Source of the DNA: Epiperipatus broadwayi
Taxonomy: Eukaryota > Onychophora > Udeonychophora > Euonychophora > Peripatidae
Direction of reading: 5' to 3'
Length of the DNA stretch: 64,000 nucleotides
NCBI GenBank assembly: GCA_028023455.1
Contig: JAQFVV010012434.1
Span: 4,492,264 to 4,556,263 of the forward strand
The notes beneath the pieces were generated by a model. It was not told the DNA's origin, ran no database searches, and was given only the letters and a program-made list of their open reading frames with translations. Shown piece after piece: positions 23,155 to 36,060 of this stretch. The position numbers and the translations under genes are program-made. Position 1 is the first letter of the stretch. The number at the start of each line of letters is the position of its first letter.

Positions 23155-25352
23155 TGTAACGAGCACAGACGTTCGTTACATTGTTTTTTTATTTATTTAT
23201 TAAACATGAAAGTAAATTAAAAAGTTCGCATTTAAAAATTTTCTTTAAGAATTAAAAATTGAAATTAAATATCATCTTAAACTCGTATATATTAAATCGC
23301 ACAGATAAAAAAAAAAAAAATTATTAAAATAAAACTGTATTAAAAATAGAAAAGGTATTTTAAAAACAAAAACTTAAAAAGATTTAGAGATAAAAATATA
23401 TCTTTGATTTGGAAAACAGGTTAATTAATCAGAAATGGAAATGATTGTTAATTAGTTAAATGTAAACCAGCCTTGGGCATTTAAATGTAAAAACAGTGGT
23501 CAGATAGGAAAACAATAGAAACAAATAGCCAATCAAAGAAATCCATCGGGAAATTGGACCTCAGCGAAAGGAACATCACATCGATGACATAATGCCAAGT
23601 CAATCCTTCGAATACGTATAAAAGGAAAATTTGGAAATTATTAATTAGTGATTGATTATTGATTATTACGATGTGACTATATGTAGTAGTACGGAGTTGG
23701 AGGTGATGGAATTGACAGACGCACAGTCAATTCTGTCAGCTGTTAAAGAAAGGAGAAATGAACTATCATTTTCTACATTGAGGACTAGTTAAAGCAAAAA
23801 TCTCTGGATGGATAAATAAATCGGCCTTCAGAATATTAACCTCTTTAGGACAGCGTGGGAATTTACGTTCATGGCAAGCAACAGATAAAGTTGGACATTT
23901 TAAAAATCGTAAGAACTTTATATTCACTTGAAACAATAAGAACTCTAAATTTTAAAACTTTTTAGTAAATAATGCAATAGAATCCTATCTGACCAAACTA
24001 AATTCTTCATTAATAATGTTATTTGATGTATTTGTTATTTATTTATTTAAAATCATTTCCATTTATTTAATTTTGTTCTTTTAAGTTTATTTATGATTTC
24101 TGTTTTCCGATAAATTAAAATATATCAATGTTAAACTTAAGTCAGGCGTGAATGGCTGTATAGATTTGTAAAGTTATATTAGGGGAGGGTAATCTTAGGT
24201 TATTTGTTTCGTGGTTAAATTGGGTCAATGGATTGGATATATTGGTGTGATTAGTAGATGTAATTTGATTCGCTATGGGCAGAATCGCTTCATACGCCGC
24301 ACACTTCCGTTTGCCTATGGAAGGAATTATAAGTCGGATACCGCAGTTCCTTTCTACGGAGTTTTTTGTTTTATTGCTTTTCTTTGTGGATAGATGTAAT
24401 ATTCCTATCTCATGAGAAGCAATTTCTTCTCTTAACTTTTTGTGCTGCCGTATTTTATTACATTGAATACATCGATATATCAGATGAATTGATGCCAGTT
24501 TGACTACGAATTTTAGCCTAAGGTTAAATAGGGATAGAATGTTTATTTTCAAAAGCAAATTTATGTGGTCTATTCATACCCGACCCTAAATAAAAATGCA
24601 TTAAATTTAAGTTGTTTATAGACGCTTGCATGGATTGTTTATTGGTTAACTATGTTTGCGTTTCCATATTTGATCAAAATATATAGACATTCGATAAATA
24701 ATGATACCTTATGGTGAGTATCTAAAATGTATTTATTCGGATGTCTTTTAAGTTATTGGTGACAATGCAAGTATCTTATGGTGAATACTATTGGGTTACG
24801 TATAAATTTCCCTCCTCAATTGTCAGTAATCAATAATTTTGTATTTTGATAGTTTATGTTTACTTTGAAATGTTTTTGACCGTGAAATCTATGTAACCGA
24901 TCTATATTCAACATTATAAACAAGCTTTCATAAATTTATCTGTGCGAACTTAATATAAAATGTAAACTTATAATATAATAGAAATTAAAATGTAAATTAA
25001 AATCTAAGGTAAAGTTAAAAATAATGTTAAATGTTAAAATGTAAAACTAATACTAAAATAGTTTTAAATCTTATATATATGTGCATAAATAAATGTTTGT
25101 ATGTTAATTACTGGCAGTGGCTTATTTTATTCCTTTTTTTATATATACTCTTAGATTATCTTATTAAATCTCTGCTATTCCACTGAGCTAGTGACATGGG
25201 CTAACGACCGGAATCAAAATTTAAAAAAAAAAAAAAAATTTTTTTTTTGACTTTTGTATCTGCCTACTTAATAAATTTTTCTAGGTTCAAATGCCTAGAT
25301 GGCGCCCCGTAGTGCAGTTTATGTTAAGTCTACATTTCCCCGGACTGTTACA
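23155..25352 (+). mobile_element. 5' LTR (2.2 kb) of an LTR retrotransposon
   Basis: Begins TGTAACGAGCACAGACG and ends GGACTGTTACA, giving TG...CA termini with a TGTAAC/GTTACA inverted pair. The first 26 bp fold on themselves (TGTAACGA and TCGTTACA, 8-bp arms at 23155-23162 and 23173-23180). It matches the 3' LTR at 26063-28249 over its whole length, about 98% by eye, with differences mainly single substitutions and A-run lengths. The final 100 bp hold A/T runs and GATGGCGCCCCGTAGTGCAG. Preceding ATAT (23151-23154) matches ATAT after the 3' LTR (28250-28253), a 4-bp target duplication, although the site is a TA run and so the size is uncertain. The orientation is set by the primer-binding-like site that follows. 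Confidence 0.85.
24202..24393 (+). CDS. Short LTR-internal ORF, function unknown
   Basis: A 60-odd codon open frame inside the 5' LTR (the 60-aa part starts at GTG 24211), with its counterpart at 27107-27298 in the 3' LTR. The product is basic and aromatic (GQNRFIRRTLPFAYGRNYKS) and ends ...FIAFLCG in one copy and ...FIALLCG in the other. Among five differences I count between the LTRs here, four are synonymous in this frame and one is F to L. The opposite-strand 138/147-aa frame over the same DNA takes four non-synonymous changes out of five. That hints that the plus frame may matter, but five changes are too few to prove it. No family recognised. Confidence 0.2.
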   Translation: MCFVVKLGQWIGYIGVISRCNLIRYGQNRFIRRTLPFAYGRNYKSDTAVPFYGVFCFIAFLCG

Positions 25353-26062
25353 ACTGGCGAACCAACTCGGGCCGATCTTTAATAAACCACGTACACCCTG
25401 AACAAATTCTTCTCAAAATGAAACATTTTTATCTGCTTACATAAAGTCGTATACTTTAGATCTTATAAAAGCTCTGCCAGTAAAAGAAATAGCACATATA
25501 TTAAACACGAGAAAGTATAAATAATTTTAAACTGTATTTCGTTAAAAAGAAAGTCAAAAGGTTGCGATTGATATGTTTTTTTTTGTTGATATATATTATG
25601 CTTTAACGTGTATAGGCGCGCACAGCCACGTAAGTTTATGATCGAAATGTGGTACCTTACGATGAGTACCGTTGGGAATTTACTTGTGTAATCCTATTTA
25701 AGCATTTTAATCAGTCATAAATAGGTTGGTGGTATTTATAATTGTGCTGCAAATATACACGTATAAATCCATTATCTTTCAAAATATATTTACTTCAATG
25801 CAACCTTCTTAAATAAATAATTTATAAAATAACTTGCTTGTCATGCCATGTGTAAAAATAAAATGTATAAAATAAAATAGAACTCTTGTGGGGAGGGGTG
25901 TAAACGTAAATGGTCCTTATGAAAGCGATAGTAAACATGTTTTTTATATATAGTCTTTATACTAACCGAATGTTTGTAAATTTTGTTAGTCGTGTACCTT
26001 AATTACTAACCCTAAGTAAAATATTTTTTTTTGCTCATTTTTTTTAAGCAACTTTACTGATA
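25353..26062 (+). mobile_element. Internal region of the LTR element, no gag-pol
   Basis: Only 710 bp lie between the LTRs. After two bases comes TGGCGAACCAACTCGGG at 25355-25371, in the position and with the TGG start expected of a tRNA primer-binding site. A 37-codon open run near 25,415-25,530 (SQNETFLSAYIKSYTLDL...) could be a gag scrap. No protease, RT, RNase H or integrase motif exists, so the element depended on another for movement, as in LARD/TRIM-type elements. A purine tract GGGGAGGGG followed by TGTAA lies at 25890-25903, about 165 bp upstream of the 3' LTR instead of next to it. The 70 bp just before the 3' LTR are T-rich, not purine-rich. Confidence 0.7.
25355..25371 (+). promoter_or_regulatory. 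Primer-binding-site-like sequence
   Basis: TGGCGAACCAACTCGGG, two bases after the 5' LTR. Starts with TGG, the complement of a tRNA CCA end. I cannot name the primer tRNA without a tRNA set from this genome. Confidence 0.55.
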
Positions 26063-28249
26063 TGTAACGAGCACAGACGTTCGTTACATTGTTTTTTTAT
26101 TTATTTATTAAACATGAAAGTAAATTAAAAAGTTCGCATTTAAAAATTTTCTTTAAGAATTAAAAATTGAAATTAAATATCATCTTAAACTCGTATATAT
26201 TAAATCGCACAGATAAAAAAAAAAATTATTAAAATAAAACTGTATTAAAAATAGAAAAGGTATTTTAAAAACAAAAACTTAAAAAGATTTAGAGATAAAT
26301 ATATATCTTTGATTTGGAAAACAGGTTAATTAATCAGAAATGGAAATGATTGTTAATTAGTTAAATGTAAACCAGCCTTGGGCATTTAAATGTAAAAACA
26401 GCGGTCAGATAGGAAAACAATAGAAACAAATAGCCAATGAAAGAAATCCATTGGGAAATCGGACTTCAGCGAAAGGAACATCACATCGATGACATAATGC
26501 CAAGTCAATCCTTCAAATACGTATAAAAGAAATATTTGGAAATTATTAATTAGTGATTGATTATTGATTATTACGATGTGACTATATGTAGTAGTACGGA
26601 GTTGGAGGTGATGGAATTGACAGACGCACAGTCAATTCTGTCAGCTGTTAAAGAAAGGAGAAATGAACTATCGTTTTCTACATTGAGGACTAGTTAAAGC
26701 AAAAATCTCCGGATGGATAAATAAATCGGCCTTCAGAATATTAACCTCTTTAGGACAGCGTGGGAATTTACGTTCATGGCAAGCAACGGATAAAGTTGGA
26801 CGTTTTAAAAATTGTAAGAACTTTATATTCACTTGAAACAATAAGAACTCTAAATTTTAAAACTTTTTAGTAAATAATGCAATAGAATCCTATCTGACCA
26901 AACTAAATTCTTCATTACTAATGTTATTTGATGTATTTGTTATTTATTTATTTAAAATCATTTCCATTTATTTAATTTTGTTCTTTTAAGTTTATTTATG
27001 ATTTCTGTTTTCCGATAAATTAAAATATATCAATGTTAAACTTAAGTCGGGCGTGAATGGCTGTATAGATTTGTAAAGTTATATTAGGGGAGGGTAATCT
27101 TAGGTTATTTGTTTCGTGGTTAAATTGGGTCAATGGATTGGATATATTGGTGTGATTAGTAGATGTAATTTGATTCGCTACGGGCAGAATCGCTTCATAC
27201 GCCGCACACTTCCATTTGCCTATGGAAGGAATTATAAGTCGGATACCGCAGTTCCTTTCTATGGAGTTTTTTGTTTTATTGCTCTTCTTTGCGGATAGAT
27301 GTAATATTCCTATCTCATGAGAAGCAATTTCTTCTCTTAACTTTTTGTGCTGCCGTATTTTATTACATTGAATACATCGATATATCAGATGAATTGATGC
27401 CAGTTTGACTACGAATTTTAGCCTAAGGTTAAATAGGGATAGAATGTTTATTTTCAAAAGCAAATTTATGTGGTCTATTCATACCTGACCCTAAATAAAA
27501 ATGCATTAAATTTAAGTTGTTTATAGATGCTTGCATGGATTGTTTATTGGTTAACTATGTTTTGCGTTTCCATATTTGATCAAAATATATAGACATTCAA
27601 TAAATAATGATACCTTACGGTGAGTATCTAAAATGTATTTATTCGAATGTCTTTTAAGTTATTGGTGACAATGCAAGTATCTTATGGTGAATACTATTGG
27701 GTTACGTATAAATTTCCCTCCTCAATTGTCAGTAATCAATAATTTTGTATTTTGATCGTTTATGTTTACTTTGAAATGTTTTTGACCGTGAAATCTATGC
27801 AACCGATCTATATTCAACATTATAAACAAGCTTTCATAAATTTATCTGTGTGAACTTAATATAAAATGTAAACTTATAATATAATAGAAATTAAAATGTA
27901 AATTAAAATCTAAGGTAAAGTTAAAAATAATGTTAAATGTTAAAATGTAAAACTAATACTAAAATAGTATATATATGTGCATAAATAAATGTTTGTATGT
28001 TCATTACTGGCAGTGGCTTATTTTATTCTTTTTTTTATATATATACTCTTAGATTATCTTATTAAATATCTGCTATTCCACTGAGCTAGTGATATGGGCT
28101 AACGATCGGAATCAAAATTTAAAAAAAAAAAAAAATTTTTTTTTTGACTTACGTATCTGCCTACTTTATAAATTTTTCTAGGTTCAAATGCCTAGATGGC
28201 GCCCCGTAGTGCAGATTACGTTAAGTCTACATTTCCCCGGATTGTTACA
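26063..28249 (+). mobile_element. 3' LTR of the same element
   Basis: Begins TGTAACGAGCACAGACG and ends GGATTGTTACA, 2187 bp. Aligns with 23155-25352 throughout, including the palindromic start, the conserved opposite-strand frame (27020-27463 here, longer by nine codons because of one stop-codon change) and the A/T runs near 28,123-28,146. The few-percent divergence implies an insertion that is not brand new but clearly younger than the LINE remnants around it. Confidence 0.85.
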
Positions 28250-28260
28250 ATATATATATA

Positions 28261-28683
28261 TATTAAGATGAATACTCTAAAACTATATGAAGTAAATGAA
28301 ATATTCTCAGTTCAAAGCACAAGATAAAAAAATTTTTAGTAAAAAGAACATGTTGTCTTCTCTCTTTACCTCAATTCATTTATAGAGGCTTATCTGAAAC
28401 ACTTTAGAAAGAAAACTTATATATTTTTAATTAATCATATTACTTTTAAAGCTATATTTTTTTAAATGCTTTATATTATTTTAATTGACATTTGTGAAAT
28501 ATTTCAATGTACATTTTGTCAATACCTTCAAATAATGAAATATATAAATATAAATCTTCATAAATGAATTGGGGTAAAGACAGAAGAAGGTCTGTTATTT
28601 TCTTTAAAAAGGTTTTATCTTGTGATTTGGATTGAGTGTATTTTATTTACTTAATAAACCAGTTTTAGAGTATTAATCTCAAT
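28261..28683. repeat. Diverged foldback element next to the 3' LTR
   Basis: Left arm 28261-28386 and right arm 28556-28683 are inverted copies at roughly 70-75% by eye. Shared blocks include AATACTCTAAAACT, CACAAGATAAAA and CAATTCATTTAT with the complementary forms on the right. The loop of about 170 bp is AT-rich and non-coding. The LTR element is inserted in or beside its left TA-rich edge. Confidence 0.55.
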
Positions 28684-31600
28684 ATATTACATAATATTCA
28701 TCACCAGGAATATTGTTTATATATACTATTGAAAAATGTTTTCATCATTAGCCATTGATATATAAATTAAAGAAAATAAATATATAAAATAATTTATAAA
28801 TATTTATAGCAGAATAATTACATAATATGTGTCTTGTAAAATCAGCTAGCATATGAAGAAATTTCTCCAACTTTATGGGCTGACAATGTCTTTTGTATAT
28901 TATATAGTGATATTTTATATAATCTTTATATATTAACTTTACTTCCAAATAAAATGTTAGCATCATAGAGACTCCTGATAATTACTGACCTATATTTAAA
29001 GTGATTTTAAGAATATAAAGAGTAAGACTAAAGTGTTCAGAGTCAAAAATACTTAAGGACCAATAAAATATTGTTATGGATTTTAAAAAAATATTTTTCA
29101 TCACTCTCAAGATAAAAGACTTCAATTCATGAAAAAATATCCATAGACTTAGTATTTTTTTATGAAACCGTTGACATATATCAAGTTTAGTAACAATACA
29201 AATAAAAACATCTTAAAATTACTTTCTTTTTTTGGCAAGTGTTTTTTTATTTATAGAAAAACAATGAGAAATACAGCTGTATTAATAATCATAACTATTT
29301 CTTAGAATTTATTATTATTATAAAAGTTTTATTTAAGAGTACTTATAAAATTATAAAAATACAATGACAAGATCATAAAATCAATCTATACAGTTTTCAA
29401 TTCATTAGATATGATATTATAGAGTTTGCTATTACAAAATCACACTTTAGTTGAATTAGGCATAACACTACAAGACTTCCTAACCTGAACATGGATTTTG
29501 TGGGTGAGATGGATCCTGTCTACATTATGTAAATCAGATGGTTCTGTGAATTCAAAAGCTTAAAGTTATGTCTTCTTTAATTTTTATTCTTCAATCATTG
29601 TGTTCATCTATATATACTGGTAGCTGAATCTATGTGTGGATATATCTATATTTCTATAAATAGAAATGTATCAATATTCTGTTTTTCATTTTACAAAGAA
29701 AATTCTTATAGTAGTAACAGATAATATAAAATAATGTTACATGGCTGTTAAGTTTGTAATTACTACTTTTTATAAAATGTAGTAACTTATCCAGACAATC
29801 TTATCAAGAAAGTGTTTTATATTATGAAAAATTCAAAAATATATCTAAAATGTAATATAAAGATATAGGTTTGATATTAGATCACATTTTTGTATTTATA
29901 GACTTACCTTGTTAACTGTAGCAATGACACTCTATTCAATACTGTGTTCTATATTTATGAAGCTATTTATTTACATTAATTCATATTTTTATAGTGATAT
30001 CTATTAAAATTAATAGATGAACTTTTTTTCTTTTATCAATGGATAATAAAGGATCTAAATACTTATTACTAAACCAAAGTATTTGTTAAATACTATACCT
30101 TCCTGTTTGACACCAATTTTTAATTTAAAATATTATATTTTGTAACATCAGTAAATAACCTTTTTTTTAATACTATTATGGAAAAGAAATACAATGATAG
30201 AAATAAATTTTAGTGGTCAAAAATTTATTTCAACCATTGTCGTGGTATTTTTTAATTAATTGCATCAAGTTCCTTATTCAAGTTGATAAAAGTCACACAT
30301 ATGTGTGTGTGTGATTTATATATGTGTGTGTGTAAGTCATCCTTTAAATAAATAAAAAATTGAAAAAATACTACAATCATTAGACTAATATAAATCTACG
30401 AGCAAAAAAAAAATTATTGTATTTGTTTTTAAATTAATTAGATTAAGTTAAAAATTTATCATCCAACCCATATCACATTTTGATATCTGCTTAGAGAAAC
30501 TTTTTATGAATTGTTGCAAAGACTGCTAACTTAAGCATAAAAGTAAAGTTGAATCATATGTCTGTTTAACACTATTTTTTATTTTAAATATCTCAGATTT
30601 TTCAGCAAAAACTCTTTCCTACTATTATAAAACATTTGTATAACAACGTGAGTAAAATGCAGTCCTCAAATAATTAATTTTAAAAATTTCTCTCTTTTTG
30701 ATCAAGTATACATTTTTTTTTTTTTCATTGACATTTTTGTATATGTCTAAAAACAAAATCCATTCCCATATTCTTTTTGATTCTCAAAAAATGCATTTCA
30801 TTTTTGGTAACTATTCATCTGTAATTAGAAATAAACTATTTTTAATAAAATACTTGAAAATATCTTGTCATACACAATTGACATTCTATGATAATTATTT
30901 CAAGGTATCTTTTCTAGCTTATTTATTTTTATAATTTGAAACAAGAAACTGGTACTTAATATCAAGTGATACAACAATTGGAATTCACAAATTTCTAAAA
31001 AAAAAAAGTTTAGTACTTTAAAAATCAATCTATCATCATTACATTTTAAAAATTCCCCAGATATTTCATCAAAACCTGCAGTCTTTCCATCTTTAAGCTT
31101 ACAAATAACTGTTTATAAAAAGAAAATATTTTTATCCTTATCAAAATGAGTGGGCAGAATTGATATGTCTTTAAAATTTGGCTTTCTCTTCTTCTATTCC
31201 AGATATGATTATTATAAAATGCTATTAATTGATGTAATAGAATGGTAATATGTTTTAGATCTGATAATTTTACAGTTGTGATTTTGAATTCGCTACATCA
31301 GAAGAAGTAGATATTCCAGTGAATCACAATTAAGTTGAACTAAATTATTTTCAAAAAAATATATAATGTAAATTTTTAAATTTATTTTTGGTACACTTTA
31401 TTTCCTATTATCAGTGATTTTGGTTTTGGTTATCTAACTAATAAAATAGATTTTTTTTTGTACAACTATTAAGAAAATTTTTCAAAATTCCCCAATCTAT
31501 TATTAGTTTATTTTTATAAAAATGCAATTTTAATTAAATAAAAAAAATTCAAAAAGCATTATACAGTATTGTTTGCTGTATTTTTTTTTTACAATATTAA

Positions 31601-34600
31601 TACTGCATAAATTAAGATAACAGATATTTTTATCAGAAAGAAATTAAAATTTTGATAGTCTTGAAAGTATTGAATAGAACTTAGTTGAATAAAAAAAAAT
31701 TTTTAAAGGTAATGATCACATTTTCTCTTTATTTTTATAACATTTTAGTTTTGTTTAGAATGAAAGTTTATTTAAAATTATATGCTGAATAAAATTGTAT
31801 TATTATCTATAATTTTTTTGCTTAGACTTTTTCTATATTCTTGATGAAAAATATCTTTGTTTTCAATACATCAAAATATTATTACAGATTTTATTGTGAG
31901 AATACTGAATAAAAGTTATGTAAGATATATTATCTAATCATTATAATTGCAATTTATATAGCATTACTATACATTATTTTAAATGATTTTTTTATATAAT
32001 GAGTGTTCATTGTACTTTATTTTTTGAAATAAAATGCACCATTTCATTTTTCAAAAATTATGTTGCTTTAATAAAATATCAGTGGAAAATAATATCAATG
32101 CTTTTACAAAATGACTTCCATTTAAAGAACATGATGGACATTTTTTTTAAAAATATATAATTTTTTTAAAAATTGCTATGGCAAAAAATTGATTGTTAAT
32201 CAAAGTAGTGGATTCAAATTGATCACTAAAAGAAATTCTCATATAAAAATTCCCATATTCAGTGGATTGGGGTTATATATTTTTAAAAAATAAAATCAGA
32301 AACAACTTCCTCATATTCTCATACACTTTTTTTAAAAAATCATGCATTATTTACATGACACTCTTCAAAGTCTGAATTGGCAATTTTAGTACTTAACAAC
32401 TATTGAAATTTAATAAGAAAAGCAAATTTTTCTAATGAATAAACTTGAAATTCATACTTATATGTGTAAAATAAGATCAATTTTTAATTTGATTATTATT
32501 TCAACCTAAAATGTAGTCCATTTGCAATTGTAAATGCTTATGCTAGTGGAAACATCTTTACTCTGCCTCATGTCTCTAATATAATTAGTAATGTACTATT
32601 GTTTTGAGCTAAGAAAATTAAAAATTTTTATAACAATATTTACATCTAAAAAAAAGTTTGTGGTAGTCAGATATCTTACTCAAATTTTTTTAATAAAAAG
32701 CCATTAAAAAATAATTAAATGGTGAGAAGTTAATGATACAATCCATGGACCTTCATCTCCAGAATTGCCATGATGACATTATCAATTTATTACTGGATCA
32801 AATCATGCATATCATAAAAGTCTATTTAAATTTACAAATATATTACCATTAATTTCAATAACTTTGTTATAGCTTATAGTTTCTGTCAACATATGCATAA
32901 AGTGTCTAAGAAAATAAAACAAAAGAAGAAACAAAATAGACAGGTACCATTGTATAAATCAGTTTTGTAATATAATTAGCTTTCATTAGTATTTCTAAAA
33001 AAAAATTTTTTTAAAAGAATTAAATTTCACATCAAATATAACAACATCCTTTCCACAAGAGTTTGACCATGAACAAGTATTTCCCATTTAACTTTTGACA
33101 TATTCTTAGATACAGGTGCTGTCCTACATTCAGGATTTTTACTAATTTTTATCAAATAAAATAAACATATTATTATAATAATAATCAGAAAATAATAAAT
33201 TCTTTACAACAGCTATATAAATACTAATTTTTTTTAACATACATAAAAAGCTTTTTTCAGTACCTGATTTGGTGCCCTTTTAAAAAAAACATTATTTGTT
33301 CAGAATAAAGATTTTTAGTCAGTTAAATATTCAAAAAATGTAAAACATTTAATAAAGATTTCAGCTAAGAGAAATTATCTAATGGATATATTAAGTCCTA
33401 TAATTCTGTCATTCTATGCATAGATTGGGCATCCATTAACCATATGATTCATGATTTATGCTGTGTATCCTCATAAGTCAAAAACATTTCAGTTTTACTT
33501 CTGAAGTAGTTAACAAAGCAAAATAAAAGTGTTTTTGAATTGCTTAAAAATATCAAATCCAAATATTATTTTATATTATAATTAGTCTGTTCTTTAAAGA
33601 ATTCATTTCAACCAGAAAAAAATCTTAATTTTACCACATCAAAAATAATGAAACCATGTCATGGGTTAGCAGTAAATCAGATATGCTTAAATGCTTTTAT
33701 AATTTTTTTGAGACAGCTTGTCTCAGATTCCTTGTAAAAAAATATGTGAACGAATAAAAAGCTGGATTTGAATGTACCATTAATATTTCTAGTGATAATG
33801 TTTAATGATGCATCTAGAAGTTTAATGTGAGCTATTTGTTCCAGATAATTGAAAACTGTTTGGCAATAAAATATTGTAGTGCAAAGGAAGTTATACTTAG
33901 AATATTTGTACATCAGCCTAAATTATGACGTTTTTTATATCTAACACTTGTTAAATAAGAAAGGTAAGTATACACATTGATACATTCAATTTACAAGATG
34001 TTTTTTGTTGTTTAGATAAAAAGATGAAAAATTTGTTATGGGTGAAGATAATATTATTATCAAAGATAAATTCCCTGTATTCTTTTTTTTGGAAAATGTT
34101 TAATAAATATATTAAATAATGTAGTGAGAAATTTGATTATCATTTAAACCATTTGAGTATTTATTAGAGTTTATTTTTCAAGTAAGTTAATAATTTTTCC
34201 TCATTTAAGAACAATAAAGATAACACCATCTTAAATTTTTTTTAAAAACCCTTTTCAATGTGAATAATTAAAAATAAAATACAATCAGCACAACTTTATT
34301 TTGGTCTAAAATCTATTTATTTTAAACATATATCGTACTCAACTATTAAACAAATTCTTGTTAAAAAGCATTTTTTTGATTATAATAAAGAGCAATTTTT
34401 TTTCTATCATTGTTAGATTTACTATGTTTAAAACTTTAATGGTTTTACTTTAAGGCTACATTTTAAAAGTTTCCCTATGTATGATGTTGATAACTAAAGT
34501 TGCTAACTATGTGTTGGCTTTAAATTCTAAATTTATTAAAAACTGTTTTGCCCCCAATATCACTACTGATATTAAGCACTTCTATCAGTTAAATAAGTAA

Positions 34601-34659
34601 TTTACCACACATCATTATTTACTTTCAAAATATATTTTCTTCATTTATAGAACAAGGTA
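28684..34659. other. Six kilobases of AT-rich DNA, nothing recognised
   Basis: Only composition-driven short frames occur (72 aa minus 28748-28966, 78 aa plus 30698-30934, 78 aa minus 33677-33913). 30,297-30,333 carries CACACATATGTGTGTGTG-type microsatellites. Poly(A) and poly(T) runs are frequent. No exon, tRNA, terminal repeat or TSD pair found. Confidence 0.45.
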
Positions 34660-35833
34660 CATAATTGTGTATACAAGCAATAGTTAGAGCTGCTGTTAAC
34701 AAGCATTATCTGATATGGGTTTACAGGGATACAGTTCAGGTAGGAGGGTTAGGAGGTAGGTGGTCCCATCCCTTTCATCACAGCAATAGGGAGAGGAATC
34801 AGTCCTTTTAAGGCTAGAGGTATCATACATAGAATGAAACAGAATGTCTTGAAACATATTTTTAGCTGATCCCAGGTTTGAATTGCCAACTGGTCTGGGC
34901 AAGTTCTCCTGTCAATCTCCCTAGCCCTCTGTATAAAATTTAGCCATTTCATCTTTTCAAAATTTTTATTACATTTGTTGAGACCAGAGAAATCTTTAAA
35001 TAGGGATGTTCAAATATATAATTATTGGCTGAATAAAAGTCCTGTTCCAAATTGAGTTTTTTAAAAATCTTTTATTTATTGTATTGCCTCATACAAGATC
35101 TCAGCTAAGTATTCTCACTACTCACATACACACATTAGTTAATGTAACTTCAAAGTTTGTGGATTTTTTGGTTAAGGTCAACCTTGGAGCCTTGCCTATT
35201 GGGATGTTTCTTTGTAATCAGAGGGGACACAACATTGACACAATGTGTACTCTTTGTAGAAGATTTGATGAGTGCATTGAACACATACTCTATCAATGTG
35301 AATGGTCAACTCAGTTATGGAATATTGCCCTACAGAGGATTACAGAATACAATTCTTCAAATGTCTATCTTAATGATGCATTCAAAAATGGAAATTTTGG
35401 CTCCATCCACCTGGCCACTTTCATAAATTTTATCATATGGAAGATTAGATGTAAGGTATTATTTGATAGAGAGTTGGCTGGTCCTATTGAAGACATTTTT
35501 TAAAAGTTATTATATAAAGCTAAAGAAAGTGATCTAAGATCATGCCTGCCTAGCCTTGCTGAGCAAACATGGAGTCAATTAAATATTTAGCAATGGCCAT
35601 GTATATTATTTATTCATGACACTCAAACTTTACACGCCATGGGATTTATATGCCAAATTAGATCATCCCTGATAAGTAACATAACATAAAATTTTACTTT
35701 TAATCCTGTACTCATCATCTAATTTAATAACTAATTAGTCTTTAATGTGTCACACATGATTATAAACATAAACTCTATATTACAATGTATATTTTACTTT
35801 TTGTGCAAATAAAGATTATTTTGAAAAAAAAGA
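34660..35833 (+). pseudogene. 5'-truncated LINE with zf-RVT domain and 3' tail
   Basis: The 139-aa frame 35084-35503 carries the zinc-binding pattern found after the RT in many LINEs (zf-RVT): residues C55-x2-C58, then H67-x4-C72 in MCTLCRRFDECIEHILYQC, followed by W73 and QLWN. Such domains are frequent in L1/Tx1-type and related non-LTR elements. Upstream, 34,680-35,080 is broken by stops but probably the preceding RT connection region. Downstream, a 300-bp 3' UTR ends with AATAAA (35808-35813) and a short A-run (35826-35833). So this is a poly(A)-type LINE insertion, truncated at its 5' end. The overlapping 89-aa, 68-aa and 67-aa frames are shadows. Confidence 0.7.
35808..35813 (+). terminator. 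Polyadenylation signal of the truncated LINE
   Basis: AATAAA, 13 bases before an A-run at 35826-35833. Confidence 0.6.
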
Positions 35834-35879
35834 AACTTTAATATTTAATTTACATTTTTAACCAAATGATCTTTTTTCT

Positions 35880-36060
35880 AAACAGGAAGTATTTGTGTGT
35901 TTATATATCTATTAATTGAATGTAGATTAATTTAGAAGATTGTGTTAATATCTTCACTTGCTATTCTCAAACATAAAATCTGAAAACAGCCCAAAAGCTT
36001 ACAAGTTTTACTTTCAGAAAAAAATATTGATCAATAAATGTATTTTGCTATTTTTATTTA
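35880..36060 (+). repeat. Direct repeat copy A
   Basis: TTTTTTCTAAACAGGAAG, then TTTGTGTGTTTATATATCTA and AATTGAATGTAGAT, CTATTCTCAAACATAAAAT. Matches 37772-37925 in the same order at about 80% by eye. Confidence 0.65.

Noticed and set aside
24142-24558. 138-aa minus-strand frame conserved in both LTRs (147 aa at 27020-27463)
   Set aside because: Conservation is due to the LTR duplication. Four of five differences are non-synonymous, so no sign of selection on this frame.
23101-28260. Simple tandem segmental duplication instead of an LTR element
   Set aside because: TG..CA ends, TGTAAC/GTTACA inverted termini, primer-binding-like site in the right place and matching ATAT flanks favour an LTR element.
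33677-33913. 78-aa minus frame as a small gene
   Set aside because: Composition-driven, no start context, motif or neighbour supporting it.
35157-35426. 89-aa plus frame overlapping the zf-RVT frame
   Set aside because: Shadow in another frame of the LINE coding sequence.
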